DNA of 64,000 nt from contig NZ_JAHWYN010000002.1 in assembly GCF_019351435.1 (NCBI RefSeq), positions 62,001 through 126,000 on the forward strand. The letters run 5' to 3'. Within the stretch, counting starts at the first letter, position 1, and each line of letters begins with the position of its first letter. Source of the stretch: Flavobacterium taihuense (GTDB lineage Bacteria > Bacteroidota > Bacteroidia > Flavobacteriales > Flavobacteriaceae). A program made the position numbers and the translations under genes. Positions 46,956 through 57,067 of this stretch are shown piece by piece. The notes beneath the pieces were generated by a model, which made no database searches, was not told the origin of the DNA, and was given only the letters and a program-made list of their open reading frames with translations.

Positions 46956-48272
46956 TTATTTTCTTAAATTATCAATATAATCAGCTACTGCACTATGGGA
47001 AACAACATGATGTTTGAAGTGCTTTTTGATCAAAATGCGTTCTTCATCATTAGCTTCAAATTGATTAAGGATATTGTTCAAATGCATTTTCATGTGTCCG
47101 TCTTGAATTCCTGTTGTTGTCAGGGAGCGCAAAGCGGCAAAGTTTTGAGCCAATCCAGCAACTGCAACAATTTGCATTAATTCTTTGGCTGAAGGTTTTT
47201 CAAGCATTTCTAATGATAATTTAACCAATGGATGAAGCGAAGTCAATCCGCCAACAGTACCTAATGCCAAGGGAATTTCCAACCAGAAACTAAAAATGCC
47301 ATCTTCTATTTTGGCATGCGATAAACTGGAATAGTGTCCTTTTCTAGTGGCGTAGGCGTGAGCTCCCGCTTCAACAGCCCTAAAATCATTTCCTGTTGCG
47401 AGAACAACAGCGTCAATTCCGTTCATGATTCCTTTGTTGTGAGTCACCGCACGAAAAGGTTCCACTTCGGCAATTTGAACGGCTTGAATAAATTTTGCTG
47501 CAAATTCCTGTGGATTTTCAATGTGTTTTTCGGTTAAATCTTCAATAGGACAAGAAACTTCAGCACGAACGATGCAATCCGGGACATAGTTGGAAAGAAT
47601 ACTCATCACCACTTGTATGTTTTTTTCTTCTTCCGAAAACAACTCGAAAGCGAGTGCTTCTTCTTTTAATGTTTTGGCAAATACCTCCAAACAAGAGTTG
47701 ATAAAATTGGCTCCCATACTGTCCTTAGTTTCAAAAGTAGCATGAAGTTGGTGGTAATTGGGTAATAAATCAGTTTTATCTTTTAGGATGATATCCAAAA
47801 TACCACCACCACGTTTTTGCATATTTTTGGTAATGCTTTCGGTTGTTTCAAACAATTTGAACTTTAACTGCGCAAAAAACAAAGTCAGTTTGGATTGGTC
47901 TCCTTTATATATAAAATGCACCTGACCAATTTTTTCAGTACTAACGACGGTTGCTTTGAATCCACCTCGTGTTGACCAGAATTTCGCTGCTTTGGAAGCG
48001 GCAGCAACTACCGAACTTTCCTCAATAGCCATTGGAATCGTTCTGTATTTTCCGTTAATCAGGAAATTTGGAGCCACACCCAGGGGTATGTAAAAATTTG
48101 AAATTGTATTTTCTATGAATTCATCGTGTAATTTTTGAATTTTTTCATCAGAATTCCAATAGTTTTTAAGTAGTGCTATGGCTTCATGTGGAGTTGAAAA
48201 ATAGTGATTGGCAATCCAGTTTATTTTTTCTTCTTTGGATAATTTAGAAAATCCAGCAACTGCGTTGTTCAT
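46956..48272 (-). CDS. class II hydroxymethylglutaryl-CoA reductase
   Basis: The 438-residue enzyme interconverts HMG-CoA and mevalonate. Class II signatures are visible: IPLGVAPNFLINGKY, IAMAIEESSVVAAASKAA-type block (here PMAIEESSVVAAASKAAKFW), GANFINSCLE, NKGIMNGIDAVVLATGND and SHAKIEDG. There is no membrane anchor, so it is cytoplasmic. In Bacteroidota such enzymes serve mevalonate synthesis although the class is named for degradative members. It forms a two-gene unit with the GHMP kinase. Confidence 0.93.
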   Translation of the reverse strand: MNNAVAGFSKLSKEEKINWIANHYFSTPHEAIALLKNYWNSDEKIQKLHDEFIENTISNFYIPLGVAPNFLINGKYRTIPMAIEESSVVAAASKAAKFWSTRGGFKATVVSTEKIGQVHFIYKGDQSKLTLFFAQLKFKLFETTESITKNMQKRGGGILDIILKDKTDLLPNYHQLHATFETKDSMGANFINSCLEVFAKTLKEEALAFELFSEEEKNIQVVMSILSNYVPDCIVRAEVSCPIEDLTEKHIENPQEFAAKFIQAVQIAEVEPFRAVTHNKGIMNGIDAVVLATGNDFRAVEAGAHAYATRKGHYSSLSHAKIEDGIFSFWLEIPLALGTVGGLTSLHPLVKLSLEMLEKPSAKELMQIVAVAGLAQNFAALRSLTTTGIQDGHMKMHLNNILNQFEANDEERILIKKHFKHHVVSHSAVADYIDNLRK

Positions 48273-48608
48273 AAGTTATAAATTATAGCTTTATAGTGGC
48301 AAAGATACACATTACATTTTATTGGTTTTTTTTAAATGAATTAGTATTTTGAGTTGTGTTTTTTAAATTTTGGGAGCCGACTTCGGGGAATTTAACAAAA
48401 AAGTAGCGGCAAAACAAGATGTTCTCTTTTCGTCATAAAATTTTATATATAACATATTTAATAGGAACAATGATTGGTATTTATTTAATTGTTGTAAAAC
48501 ATTTGCATGGACTGTTAAAATTATCTTTTTTTAACATTTAACACATCAAAAGTGTTTTATTTGTAAAATTTTCACTAAAATTGTGACATTTATAACTTAA
48601 TCTATACT
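48273..48608. other. 336-bp divergent intergenic region
   Basis: This separates the HMG-CoA reductase gene from the dipeptidyl peptidase gene. A minus-strand TATCTTTG (48300-48307) is a plausible -7 box for the reductase, 27 bp before its start, but no TTG is found at -33. I see no RNA or repeat structure worth naming. Confidence 0.45.
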
Positions 48609-50786
48609 ATGAATTCGAATAAGATTACTGTGTTACTTCTCTTTTTGTGTATTACTGTATTTGGGCAACAAAAAATCACCGTTGATGAGATTTTTACCGG
48701 TGCTTTTCGTGCCAAAGGGATGGACGAATTACAGTCAATGAAAAACACCAATCAATACACGGTGTTAAATTTTGATAAAGCAACAAAAAATATGCAAATC
48801 GACCTTTATGATTTTGCAACGTTAAAAAAAGTATCTAACCTAATCGATACTAAAAATTTTAAAGAGTTAGCAGACGGCATAGATAGTTACAGTTTCGATG
48901 ATTCGGAGAAAAAAATATTAATAGCTTGTCATTCGAACAAAATTTTCCGCCACTCTTTTACAGCAGATTATTTTTTATATGATATTGCTGCCAAAACCCT
49001 AACAAAACTTTTTGATTTTCAGGCGCAAGAACCTACTTTTTCGCCAGATGGGACCAAAATAGCTTATGCCAATCAAAACAATCTATATGTTTATGATGTA
49101 GCTTCAAAAAAATCAACGGCAGTTACCACTGATGGAAAAAAGAATGCTATAATTAACGGAATTACGGATTGGGTTTATGAAGAAGAATTCGCTTTTGTTC
49201 GTGCTTTTGATTGGAGTAAAGACAGTAAAAAACTTGCTTATATTCGTTTTGACGAAAGCCAAGTTCCAGAATTTTCAATGTCGATTTTTCAAAAGAGTTT
49301 ATATCCAACAATTGAGACTTTCAAGTATCCTAAAGCTGGAGAAAAAAACTCTCTTATTTCGTTGCACTTGTTTGATATAGATGCTAAATCCGTAAAAAAT
49401 GTGGATTTAGGAAAATATAATGATTTTTATATTCCAAGGATAGAATGGACAAATGATGCCAATGTTTTATGCGCCAAAATATTGAATCGTCATCAAGATA
49501 ATTTAGATTTGTTATTTGTTGATGCAACAACAGCAGCTATCAAAGTTGTTTTGAACGAAACAGAAAAAGGGTATATTGACTTTATCGATACAGATAACTT
49601 GACTTTCTTAAAAGACAATAGCTTTATTTGGACAAGTGAAAAAGATGGTTTCAATCATATTTATGTTTATGATAAAACCGGAAAACTAATAAATCAAGTT
49701 ACTAAAGGAAACTGGGAAGTTACTTCGTATTACGGTTTTGACGAAAAAACTAAAACTATTTTTTATCAGTCTACAGAAAATGGTTCTATCAACAGAGATG
49801 TTTATCGCATAGGATTAGACGGAAAAAATAAAGTTCGTTTGACTAAAAACACAGGAACAAATTCAGCGACTTTTAGTCCTAATTTCCAATTCTTCATTAA
49901 TACTTTTTCAAGCGCTTCTCAACCTACGACTTATACTCTTAATGAGTCAAAAACAGGAAAAGAAATTCAGGTTATCGAAAACAATCAAAGTCTTGCAGCA
50001 AAATTAGGAGGTTATAATTTGCCCTCTAAAGAGTTTTTTGTTTTAAAAACTGCTAAAGGAAACGAATTGAATGCTTGGATGATTAAGCCAAAAGATTTTG
50101 ATGCTTCAAAAAAATATCCTGTTTTTATGTATCAATATTCAGGACCAGGGTCACAACAAGTAAATAACGAATGGAACTCTGCAGATGATTATTGGTTTAT
50201 GATGTTAGCGCAACACGGCTGCATTGTAGCTTGTATTGATGGAAGAGGAACTGGTTTTAAAGGTGCAGAATTCAAGAAAGTAACGCAAAAAGAATTAGGG
50301 AAATACGAAGTTGAAGATCAAATCGATGCTGCAAAAGTAATCGGGGCTTATCCTTATGTAGATGCTTCAAGAATTGGTATTTTTGGTTGGTCTTATGGAG
50401 GTTTTATGGCATCCAACTGTATTTTTCAAGGAGCCGATGTTTTTAAAATGGCAATTGCAGTAGCACCAGTAACCAATTGGCGTTTTTATGATAGCATTTA
50501 CACAGAACGGTACATGCAAACGCCACAAGAGAATGCAAGCGGTTATGATACTAATTCACCAATAAATCATGTAGATAAATTAAAAGGGAAATTTCTTTTG
50601 ATTCATGGATCTGGTGATGATAATGTGCATGTACAGAATTCTATGCAAATGATGGAAGCTTTAATTCAAGCCAACAAACAATTCGATTCTCAAATTTATC
50701 CAGATAAAAATCACGGAATATATGGTGGAAAAACTAGAATTCAATTGTACACTAAAATGACTAACTTTATCAAAGAGAATTTATAA
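48609..50786 (+). CDS. S9B dipeptidyl peptidase IV
   Basis: The 725-residue exported protease has a short signal peptide (ending near TVFGQ). It has an N-terminal beta-propeller domain (residues about 40-470, with the acidic VYEEEFAF segment that binds the substrate N-terminus) and a C-terminal alpha/beta hydrolase domain. Catalytic residues are Ser595 in GWSYGG, an Asp in GDDN (670-671) and His702 in KNHGIYGG. It cleaves X-Pro or X-Ala dipeptides from peptide N-termini. Two POT transporters that import di- and tripeptides follow directly. Confidence 0.94.
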   Translation: MNSNKITVLLLFLCITVFGQQKITVDEIFTGAFRAKGMDELQSMKNTNQYTVLNFDKATKNMQIDLYDFATLKKVSNLIDTKNFKELADGIDSYSFDDSEKKILIACHSNKIFRHSFTADYFLYDIAAKTLTKLFDFQAQEPTFSPDGTKIAYANQNNLYVYDVASKKSTAVTTDGKKNAIINGITDWVYEEEFAFVRAFDWSKDSKKLAYIRFDESQVPEFSMSIFQKSLYPTIETFKYPKAGEKNSLISLHLFDIDAKSVKNVDLGKYNDFYIPRIEWTNDANVLCAKILNRHQDNLDLLFVDATTAAIKVVLNETEKGYIDFIDTDNLTFLKDNSFIWTSEKDGFNHIYVYDKTGKLINQVTKGNWEVTSYYGFDEKTKTIFYQSTENGSINRDVYRIGLDGKNKVRLTKNTGTNSATFSPNFQFFINTFSSASQPTTYTLNESKTGKEIQVIENNQSLAAKLGGYNLPSKEFFVLKTAKGNELNAWMIKPKDFDASKKYPVFMYQYSGPGSQQVNNEWNSADDYWFMMLAQHGCIVACIDGRGTGFKGAEFKKVTQKELGKYEVEDQIDAAKVIGAYPYVDASRIGIFGWSYGGFMASNCIFQGADVFKMAIAVAPVTNWRFYDSIYTERYMQTPQENASGYDTNSPINHVDKLKGKFLLIHGSGDDNVHVQNSMQMMEALIQANKQFDSQIYPDKNHGIYGGKTRIQLYTKMTNFIKENL

Positions 50787-50823
50787 CTCAAATCAAATAC
50801 CAAATCAAAATTAAAACCAAAAA

Positions 50824-52512
50824 ATGACAGAAACTCAATCGAAAACAGCACATCCAAAAGGACTTTGGGTATTATTTGGAACCGAAATGTGGGAACGTTT
50901 CAACTTCTACGGAATGCGAACCCTGTTAACCCTATTTTTAGTAAATTCTCTATTAATGAAAGAGGAAGATGCTTCTTTAATTTATGGAGGTTTTTTAGGG
51001 TTATGTTATTTGACTCCAATGTTGGGTGGTTTTATTGCAGATCGATTTTTTGGAAATAGAAATTGCATTATGCTTGGTGGATTATTGATGGCCATTGGAC
51101 AATTGTTATTATTTACCAGTGCCAGCGTTTTTGGAGATAATTTAGGTTTAGCAACTGCTATAATGTATTCTGGATTAGGTGTAATCATTTTTGGGAATGG
51201 TTTCTTCAAACCAAACATTTCAAGTATGGTGGGTAGTTTGTATCCAAAACAGGAAAAAAGCAAACTTGATACGGCCTTTACTATTTTCTATATGGGAATT
51301 AATATAGGAGCTTTTTTAGGTCAGTTCATTTGCCCATTGGTAGGAGATGTAAAAACCGAAGGAATCAGAGATATTCATGCTTTCAAATGGGGATTCCTTG
51401 CTGCAGCGATTGCAATGCTTATAGGAACATTGTTGTTTTATTTCTTGAAAAACAAATATGTTGTTACCCCAGAAGGTAAGCCATTAGGAGGATTGCCATC
51501 TAAAAATGAATCTTCTGATTACGAAGAAGGAGAGGCACAAAGTGCTGTTTTTTCGACAATAGCGTTACTAATTTCCGTACTGGTTTTTATTGGAATGTTC
51601 TTGTTGTTCCATTTTTCGGTAGATGGCGACAATGTTGTTAAAACCATTATTTACCCAATCATTTTTTCTAGTGGAATTGCACTGGCGGTATTAATATTGT
51701 TAGAAAAAAACCTTACAAAAATTGAAATCCACAGAATTTTGGTAATTTATATTATTTCATTCTTTATTATATTCTTTTGGGCTGCATTCGAACAAGCAGG
51801 TTCTTCATTAACTTTTATTGCTGATAATCAAACTGACAGAAACTTTTTTGGTTGGCAAATGCCAGCATCAATGGTTCAAATTTTTAATGGATTGTTTGTT
51901 GTTGCATTAGCAGTTCCATTCAGCATGTTATGGGATAAATTAAGAGCTAATGACAAAGAACCAATTTCTCCGGTAAAATTGGCTTTCGGATTATTAATAA
52001 TTGCTATAAGTTTCTTCATGATTGCCAATCAGGTAAAAGATTTAGGAACTTCAGGGTTGTTAGCTGTTAAATGGTTAATATTATTATATTTATTGAATAC
52101 TTGTGCTGAGCTATGTTTGTCTCCAATTGGTTTATCATTGGTAGGGAAATTATCGCCAAAGCGTTTTTCTTCTTTATTGTATGGAGTGTTTTTCTTGTCG
52201 AATGCATCAGGATATGCGTTGGCGGGAACTCTAGGGTCGATATTACCAGCTACTGGAGATAAATTTACTAAAGCAAAAGAATTAGGAATTGATTTGCAAG
52301 CGGTATTAGACAAAAAAATTATACCAACCGCGGAGCAATTGCAATTATTAGATAAACATCAAATTATGGATCATAATCCTATTTTTGCAGGTTTCGAAAT
52401 TCACAATTTATTTGAATTTTTTATGGTTTTTGTTAGTTTGACTGGTCTTGCAGCCATATTATTGTTTGCATTAACTCCATTGTTGAAAAAAATGATGCAT
52501 GGTGTTAGATAA
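50824..52512 (+). CDS. POT-family proton-coupled peptide transporter
   Basis: The 562-residue membrane protein has the POT motif EMWERFNFYGMR near residue 19 and the second family motif FTIFYMGINIGAF around residue 153. Twelve or more hydrophobic helices are visible. It imports di- and tripeptides with protons across the inner membrane. It is 37 bp after the dipeptidyl peptidase gene, so the released dipeptides probably go directly to this carrier. Confidence 0.93.
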   Translation: MTETQSKTAHPKGLWVLFGTEMWERFNFYGMRTLLTLFLVNSLLMKEEDASLIYGGFLGLCYLTPMLGGFIADRFFGNRNCIMLGGLLMAIGQLLLFTSASVFGDNLGLATAIMYSGLGVIIFGNGFFKPNISSMVGSLYPKQEKSKLDTAFTIFYMGINIGAFLGQFICPLVGDVKTEGIRDIHAFKWGFLAAAIAMLIGTLLFYFLKNKYVVTPEGKPLGGLPSKNESSDYEEGEAQSAVFSTIALLISVLVFIGMFLLFHFSVDGDNVVKTIIYPIIFSSGIALAVLILLEKNLTKIEIHRILVIYIISFFIIFFWAAFEQAGSSLTFIADNQTDRNFFGWQMPASMVQIFNGLFVVALAVPFSMLWDKLRANDKEPISPVKLAFGLLIIAISFFMIANQVKDLGTSGLLAVKWLILLYLLNTCAELCLSPIGLSLVGKLSPKRFSSLLYGVFFLSNASGYALAGTLGSILPATGDKFTKAKELGIDLQAVLDKKIIPTAEQLQLLDKHQIMDHNPIFAGFEIHNLFEFFMVFVSLTGLAAILLFALTPLLKKMMHGVR

Positions 52513-52535
52513 TATAATGAAATAAAAATTTACTT

Positions 52536-52577
52536 AAAACATCATCTTTTTGATTCAATCAAAAGGATGATGTTTTT
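52536..52577 (+). terminator. hairpin between the two POT genes
   Basis: The segments AACATCATCTTTTTGATT and AATCAAAAGGATGATGTT pair with few mismatches, followed by a T-run (TTTTTTATTT). It may end part of the transcripts before the second transporter. Confidence 0.65.
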
Positions 52578-52603
52578 TATTTATCACAATTAAAATAATT
52601 ATA

Positions 52604-54115
52604 ATGGAACAAAATTTAAGTCTGGAACAAATACAAAATTTTAAAGGAAAGTATCCTAAGCAGTTGTGGTATTTGTTTTTTAGTGAGATGTGGGAGCGTT
52701 TTTGTTTCTATGGAATGCGTGGAATGTTGGTCGTATTTATGGTTGGTCAGTTAGGGATGAACGATAGAGTTGCCAATTTGCAATACGGTGCTACCCAAGC
52801 TTGGGTGTATGCGTTTACTTTTATTGGGGGGTTATTTGCAGACAAAATTCTAGGTCTTCGGAAATCTTTATTTTGGGGTGGAATATTAATGATCATTGGA
52901 AGTGTCATTCTTTCGATTGATCCCAAAAATTTCTTTTTTATTGGAATTGGATTTACTATCGTGGGAACTGGATTTTTCAAACCCAATATTTCATCGATGG
53001 TTGGACAATTGTATCAAGATGGTGATCCTAGGAGGGATGCTGGTTTTTCATTCTTTTATATGGGTGTAAATCTTGGAGCATTAATTGGAGGATACATTTG
53101 TATTGCAGTTGCCGAGGGGTCTATGTGGCAATCAATGGTGCCGGAACATCTTCGTTGGAATGTAGGTTTTGGTTTTGCTGCAATTGTTATGATTATTAGT
53201 CTTTTAACATTTACTCAAACTCAAAAGAAGCTTGGGACCATTGGAATTTCACCATTATTGGACATCGAAACTTCAAAAAGGAAAAGACTAGAAATACTTA
53301 CTTATGTTGGTTCATTGTTGATTATTCCAGTAATTATTATCATGGTGGCCAATACTGTTTACACGGATTATTTCATGATGTTAATTGGACCAGCTTCTAT
53401 TTTGTATCTGTTGTATGAGATGAAAAACTTTTCGGCTACCGAAAATAAAAAATTATTTGCCGCATTGATATTCATCATATTCTCGATTTTCTTTTGGGCA
53501 TTTTTTGAGCAAAGTGGAGGATCTTTGAGTTTGTTTGCAGTGAATAATTTAAATAACACCATTCTTGGAGTGTCATTAAGTCCAAATGGAGTGAACAATT
53601 CAGCTAATTCATTTTTTGTAATCGGGTTTGCAGCCCTAGTGGGATTGGTTTGGTTGTGGATGGCCAAAAGAAAAATTGAGCCTAATACCGTTATTAAATT
53701 CGGTTTGGCATTTTTATTTTTGGCGGCTGGTTTCTGGATTTTTTATTATACTAAATTCTTCGCAGGAGCTGATGGTAGAACATCTCTGGGATTGTTTACT
53801 TTCGGTTGGTTTATCATCACTTTTGGGGAACTTTGTTTGTCACCAATTGGTATGTCAGCAATGACAAAACTTTCACCTTTAAAAACTCAAGCCGTAATTA
53901 TGGGGATGTGGTTTCTGGCTAGTGCATATGGTCAGTATTTTGCTGGATTATTAGGCGCTAATATTGCTGAAGCTTCAGAGCATGCCACTAATCTTGAAAA
54001 ATTAAATGTTTATGCTGATGGGTACAAGCAATTGGGTGTTTATGCTTTGATTGCGGGAATAATTTTAATAGCAATTTCTCCTTTGGTTAAAAAATTAATG
54101 CAAGAAGTAAAGTAG
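52604..54115 (+). CDS. POT-family proton-coupled peptide transporter, second gene
   Basis: The 503-residue protein has the same family motifs, EMWERFCFYGMR and FSFFYMGVNLGAL. It is clearly a paralogue of the preceding gene but differs in length and in many loops, so the duplication is old. The 91-bp gap before it contains a hairpin (AACATCATCTTTTTGATT / AATCAAAAGGATGATGTT). The two carriers may differ in peptide preference. Confidence 0.93.
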   Translation: MEQNLSLEQIQNFKGKYPKQLWYLFFSEMWERFCFYGMRGMLVVFMVGQLGMNDRVANLQYGATQAWVYAFTFIGGLFADKILGLRKSLFWGGILMIIGSVILSIDPKNFFFIGIGFTIVGTGFFKPNISSMVGQLYQDGDPRRDAGFSFFYMGVNLGALIGGYICIAVAEGSMWQSMVPEHLRWNVGFGFAAIVMIISLLTFTQTQKKLGTIGISPLLDIETSKRKRLEILTYVGSLLIIPVIIIMVANTVYTDYFMMLIGPASILYLLYEMKNFSATENKKLFAALIFIIFSIFFWAFFEQSGGSLSLFAVNNLNNTILGVSLSPNGVNNSANSFFVIGFAALVGLVWLWMAKRKIEPNTVIKFGLAFLFLAAGFWIFYYTKFFAGADGRTSLGLFTFGWFIITFGELCLSPIGMSAMTKLSPLKTQAVIMGMWFLASAYGQYFAGLLGANIAEASEHATNLEKLNVYADGYKQLGVYALIAGIILIAISPLVKKLMQEVK

Positions 54116-54142
54116 CCGACATATTTTGGTATTATTTTTGTT

Positions 54143-54150
54143 TAAATTTG
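54143..54150 (+). promoter_or_regulatory. candidate -7 element of the thioredoxin-like gene
   Basis: TAAATTTG fits the consensus TAnnTTTG, 89 bp before the start codon. The nearest TTTG upstream is only 14 bases away, shorter than usual. A G-rich TAGGGGGC follows at 54167-54174. Confidence 0.35.
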
Positions 54151-54238
54151 TAAAAGACAAAAACATTAGGGGGCATGTAAAATCAAGATTTTAAACTTTT
54201 TGCAATCCTTTTGACTTAAAAACTAATAAACACTAAAG

Positions 54239-54745
54239 ATGAAAAAAATAATTTTAGTTGCATTTTTCTTTATTGGGCTAAGTGTTTCTCAAGCTCAAGA
54301 ATTAAAATGGTACACCGATGTAAAAGAAGCAATAACAGTTTCAAACAAAGAGAAGAAACCGTTGATGTTATTTTTTACCGGTAGTGATTGGTGTGGATGG
54401 TGTATTCGTTTGCAAAAGGAAGTGCTCAAAACGCCTGAGTTTAGTAAGTGGGCCAAAGAAAGTGTTATTCTAGTGGAATTGGATTATCCTAGAAGAACAG
54501 CTCAATCGGATGAAATTAAAAAACAAAATAACGAGTTGCAACAAGCATTCGGAATACAAGGATTTCCAACTGTTTACTTCGCAAATGCAACAGTTAAGGA
54601 CGGAAAGGTGAATTTTGAAGGTTTGGGAAGCACTGGTTATGTAGCTGGTGGACCGACTGCTTGGTTGGCAGTTGCGGACCCTTTTGTAAAAAAACCGGTT
54701 TTGAGTCCAGAACCAGCAAAAACAAAAAAATCTAAAAAAGCTTAA
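54239..54745 (+). CDS. exported thioredoxin-like protein (CGWC active site)
   Basis: The 168-residue protein has a signal peptide ending near VSQAQ. The active site is WCGWC with Cys52 and Cys55, inside LFFTGSDWCGWCIRLQKEV. The cis-Pro segment GIQGFPTVYF is present. The C-terminal tail is lysine-rich (KTKKSKKA). It would reduce or isomerise disulfides in the periplasm. It is preceded by its own candidate promoter and converges with comEC. Confidence 0.88.
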   Translation: MKKIILVAFFFIGLSVSQAQELKWYTDVKEAITVSNKEKKPLMLFFTGSDWCGWCIRLQKEVLKTPEFSKWAKESVILVELDYPRRTAQSDEIKKQNNELQQAFGIQGFPTVYFANATVKDGKVNFEGLGSTGYVAGGPTAWLAVADPFVKKPVLSPEPAKTKKSKKA

Positions 54746-54755
54746 GAAAGTACAA

Positions 54756-56792
54756 TTAATTAATTTTATAGAATCCCTTTTCACTCGTTGCGTGAAAGGG
54801 GATTTTTTGTTGGTCACAAGTCATTTTCCATCTTTTTTGAATTGATTTGTAATTGGAAGCATCAGCAACAACAATTTTGGGTTTTATGGTTTGTAATAGC
54901 CTATCGAAGTTCATTTTTGGGGATTGGGTTATTATTAAAATATCGGGCCGTATGCTTTTCGGATATGCCATTGAACTGTCGATCAAAAGTATTTTGTTTC
55001 CTTTAAAATACATCAGATTATTCAGTCTATGTTTTTCTTTCAATGTACTAAAGTTGGCTGTGAGATAGGAAGATAGTAGCATATTTTTTTTGGAATTTTT
55101 CAAAAGACTGTCATTGGCAAATAATGTTGCTGCAGTTCCATTTCGTTCTACGAGTTGGGTGTTTTTTGAAGTATTTAAAACAATAAGTTCGTCTTGATTT
55201 TGAACTTCCCATTTTGTTACTAGTGCCGATAATTGTAGCATTATGGTAGCCGATAGTGCCCAAACTAAATTTTTGAAACGTTTCTCTTCGAATGAAATAA
55301 TGGTCGTGATAATTACTAAATAACTACTTATTAAGAGTGGCGCGTTTAAAGGAATGTCTTTGATAATGAATTGTTCCAATGAGGCAATGGAACCGATTAT
55401 TTTGTCCAAATAAAAAATACTTATTTCCAGAATTTTTGCTAGATAAAAAGGAACCCAGTTGAAAGAAGCAAAAACCATTACCAGACATCCAACTCCCATA
55501 ATAATACTCAGGAAGGGAATCACAATGACATTTGTGACAAAGAACAATCCTGGAAACTGATGAAAGTAATAAATGCTAAGAGGCAAAGTGCCAATCTGCG
55601 CCGCAAATGAAACGGTTAAGATATCCCAAAAGTAGTTAAGGATTTTGTTTTTTGGTTGCCAAAGTTTTGCCATCAAAGGCTGCAGCCAAACGATAAAAAA
55701 CAGGGCAACATAACTCAACTGAAAACCAACATCGAATAAGAATGAAGGCTGAAATAGCAAAATAAGTAAAATCGATACAAGAAGTGTGTGATAAATATTG
55801 ACGCTTCTTCTCAAATATTGCCCAATCGCAACAAAAGAAAACATCGTTACCGAGCGTACCACCGAAGGAGCCAAACCTGCTAAAATTCCAAAAAGGAGCA
55901 AGGCAGCGAGCGTAATTAGGAGCTTGATAAAAGCGCCTTTCCGGGTGTTTGGAAAAGGTTTTAGCAGTAAAGTAATAAACAGTAATATAAATCCAATATG
56001 CAATCCCGAAACCGATAAAATATGTACCGCTCCAGCATATTGATAATCTTGTATGATTTCGGGGTCAATCTCTTGTTGTTGTCCCATAATTAGGGCAACA
56101 GCTACGTTTAGTTCCTTATTGTGGAATTTGTTTTTTTCTAAATTTTTAATAATTCGACTTCTCAATTGTGCAGTATAATACCAGATGTCTTTGACTATTT
56201 CTGAGCTGAGCTGTATTTCGCTTGGTTCAGCATAGAGTTGGGCATATATTTGTTTGTTTTCAAGATATTTTTGGTAATCAAATTGGTTTGGATTTTTTTG
56301 CGGAGTATTTTTATATAATGATGCATTGATTTTTAATTGATTGCCAATGGCCAAAGAATGTTTTAAACTGTCTTTGCGTATGTTGAGTATAATTCGGCCA
56401 GTAAATTTTTCTTGGTCAATAGAATTGATAATGGCAATATAGCGTTCATTAAAAGCAGAGTTTTTTAGTTTTTCTCTTAATGTGAGTGTGAAGGTGTAGT
56501 TTTGATCAAAAATGTTTCGGCAATGGGTGTAGTTGTTTTGTTGATAGGAATCGGTATGGACAGTTTGTGTAATATTTCCGATGGAAAAGGCTAGGAGATA
56601 AGTTGCTATGCCAAAATGGAATTGGAACTTTGTATTTCTCTTATTTGAAAAATATGCTGCTATGAAAATAGTAACTGGTATCGCAAGAAAAACAAACAAA
56701 ATAAAAGGAGTTAGTTTTAAGAAATAACTAAACAATATTCCTGTAATAAAGACAATTGTAATTCTGGTAAGAGGGAATTGAAGTACTTTCAT
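54756..56792 (-). CDS. comEC: ComEC/Rec2-family DNA-uptake channel protein
   Basis: The product is 678 residues from the ATG at 56792; an upstream TTG start would add five residues and is less likely. It has an N-terminal DUF4131 region with several helices, then the ComEC competence domain (GQQQEIDPEIIQDYQYAGAVHILSVSGLHIGF, LAGLAPSVVRSVTMF). The C-terminal part resembles the metallo-beta-lactamase fold but lacks the HxHxDH metal motif. The protein would carry single-stranded DNA across the inner membrane during transformation. The gene stands alone. Confidence 0.9.
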   Translation of the reverse strand: MKVLQFPLTRITIVFITGILFSYFLKLTPFILFVFLAIPVTIFIAAYFSNKRNTKFQFHFGIATYLLAFSIGNITQTVHTDSYQQNNYTHCRNIFDQNYTFTLTLREKLKNSAFNERYIAIINSIDQEKFTGRIILNIRKDSLKHSLAIGNQLKINASLYKNTPQKNPNQFDYQKYLENKQIYAQLYAEPSEIQLSSEIVKDIWYYTAQLRSRIIKNLEKNKFHNKELNVAVALIMGQQQEIDPEIIQDYQYAGAVHILSVSGLHIGFILLFITLLLKPFPNTRKGAFIKLLITLAALLLFGILAGLAPSVVRSVTMFSFVAIGQYLRRSVNIYHTLLVSILLILLFQPSFLFDVGFQLSYVALFFIVWLQPLMAKLWQPKNKILNYFWDILTVSFAAQIGTLPLSIYYFHQFPGLFFVTNVIVIPFLSIIMGVGCLVMVFASFNWVPFYLAKILEISIFYLDKIIGSIASLEQFIIKDIPLNAPLLISSYLVIITTIISFEEKRFKNLVWALSATIMLQLSALVTKWEVQNQDELIVLNTSKNTQLVERNGTAATLFANDSLLKNSKKNMLLSSYLTANFSTLKEKHRLNNLMYFKGNKILLIDSSMAYPKSIRPDILIITQSPKMNFDRLLQTIKPKIVVADASNYKSIQKRWKMTCDQQKIPFHATSEKGFYKIN
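54772..54808 (+). terminator. terminator of the thioredoxin-like gene, inside the comEC 3' end
   Basis: A 13-bp stem (AATCCCTTTTCAC / GTGAAAGGGGATT, one mismatch) with a 7-base loop is followed by Ts. It lies within the last codons of the convergent comEC gene. Confidence 0.75.
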
Positions 56793-56969
56793 AAATCTAA
56801 AGTACAATTATTTTGTAAGAAATGTGCTGTTTTGTAAATATTACAAGTTGCTATTTTTTGATCGTGTTACGTACAAGGATTACTTCACTATGCTTTTTTT
56901 TATAGACTTCAATGAATTTAATTTGTATCAAGCTACCCTAGTAGGCTGATAGCCTTATCAAATAAAGGA

Positions 56970-57010
56970 AAAGGCCCGACTAAGCGGTTTGCAAAGTTGG
57001 GCCTTTTTTT
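56970..57010 (-). terminator. terminator after lpxB
   Basis: A 10-bp stem (AAGGCCCGAC / GTTGGGCCTT, one G-T pair) with T-runs on both strands lies 58 bp beyond the lpxB stop codon. It would end the minus-strand surE-lpxB transcript. Confidence 0.75.
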
Positions 57011-57067
57011 TATAGGACTACGCCACACGAGTTTTTTAGCGAACAGGCGAAGCAGACTATGTTTAAA

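Noticed and set aside
56793..56807. TTG start giving five extra residues on ComEC
   Set aside because: An ATG follows immediately and starts just before the first hydrophobic segment.
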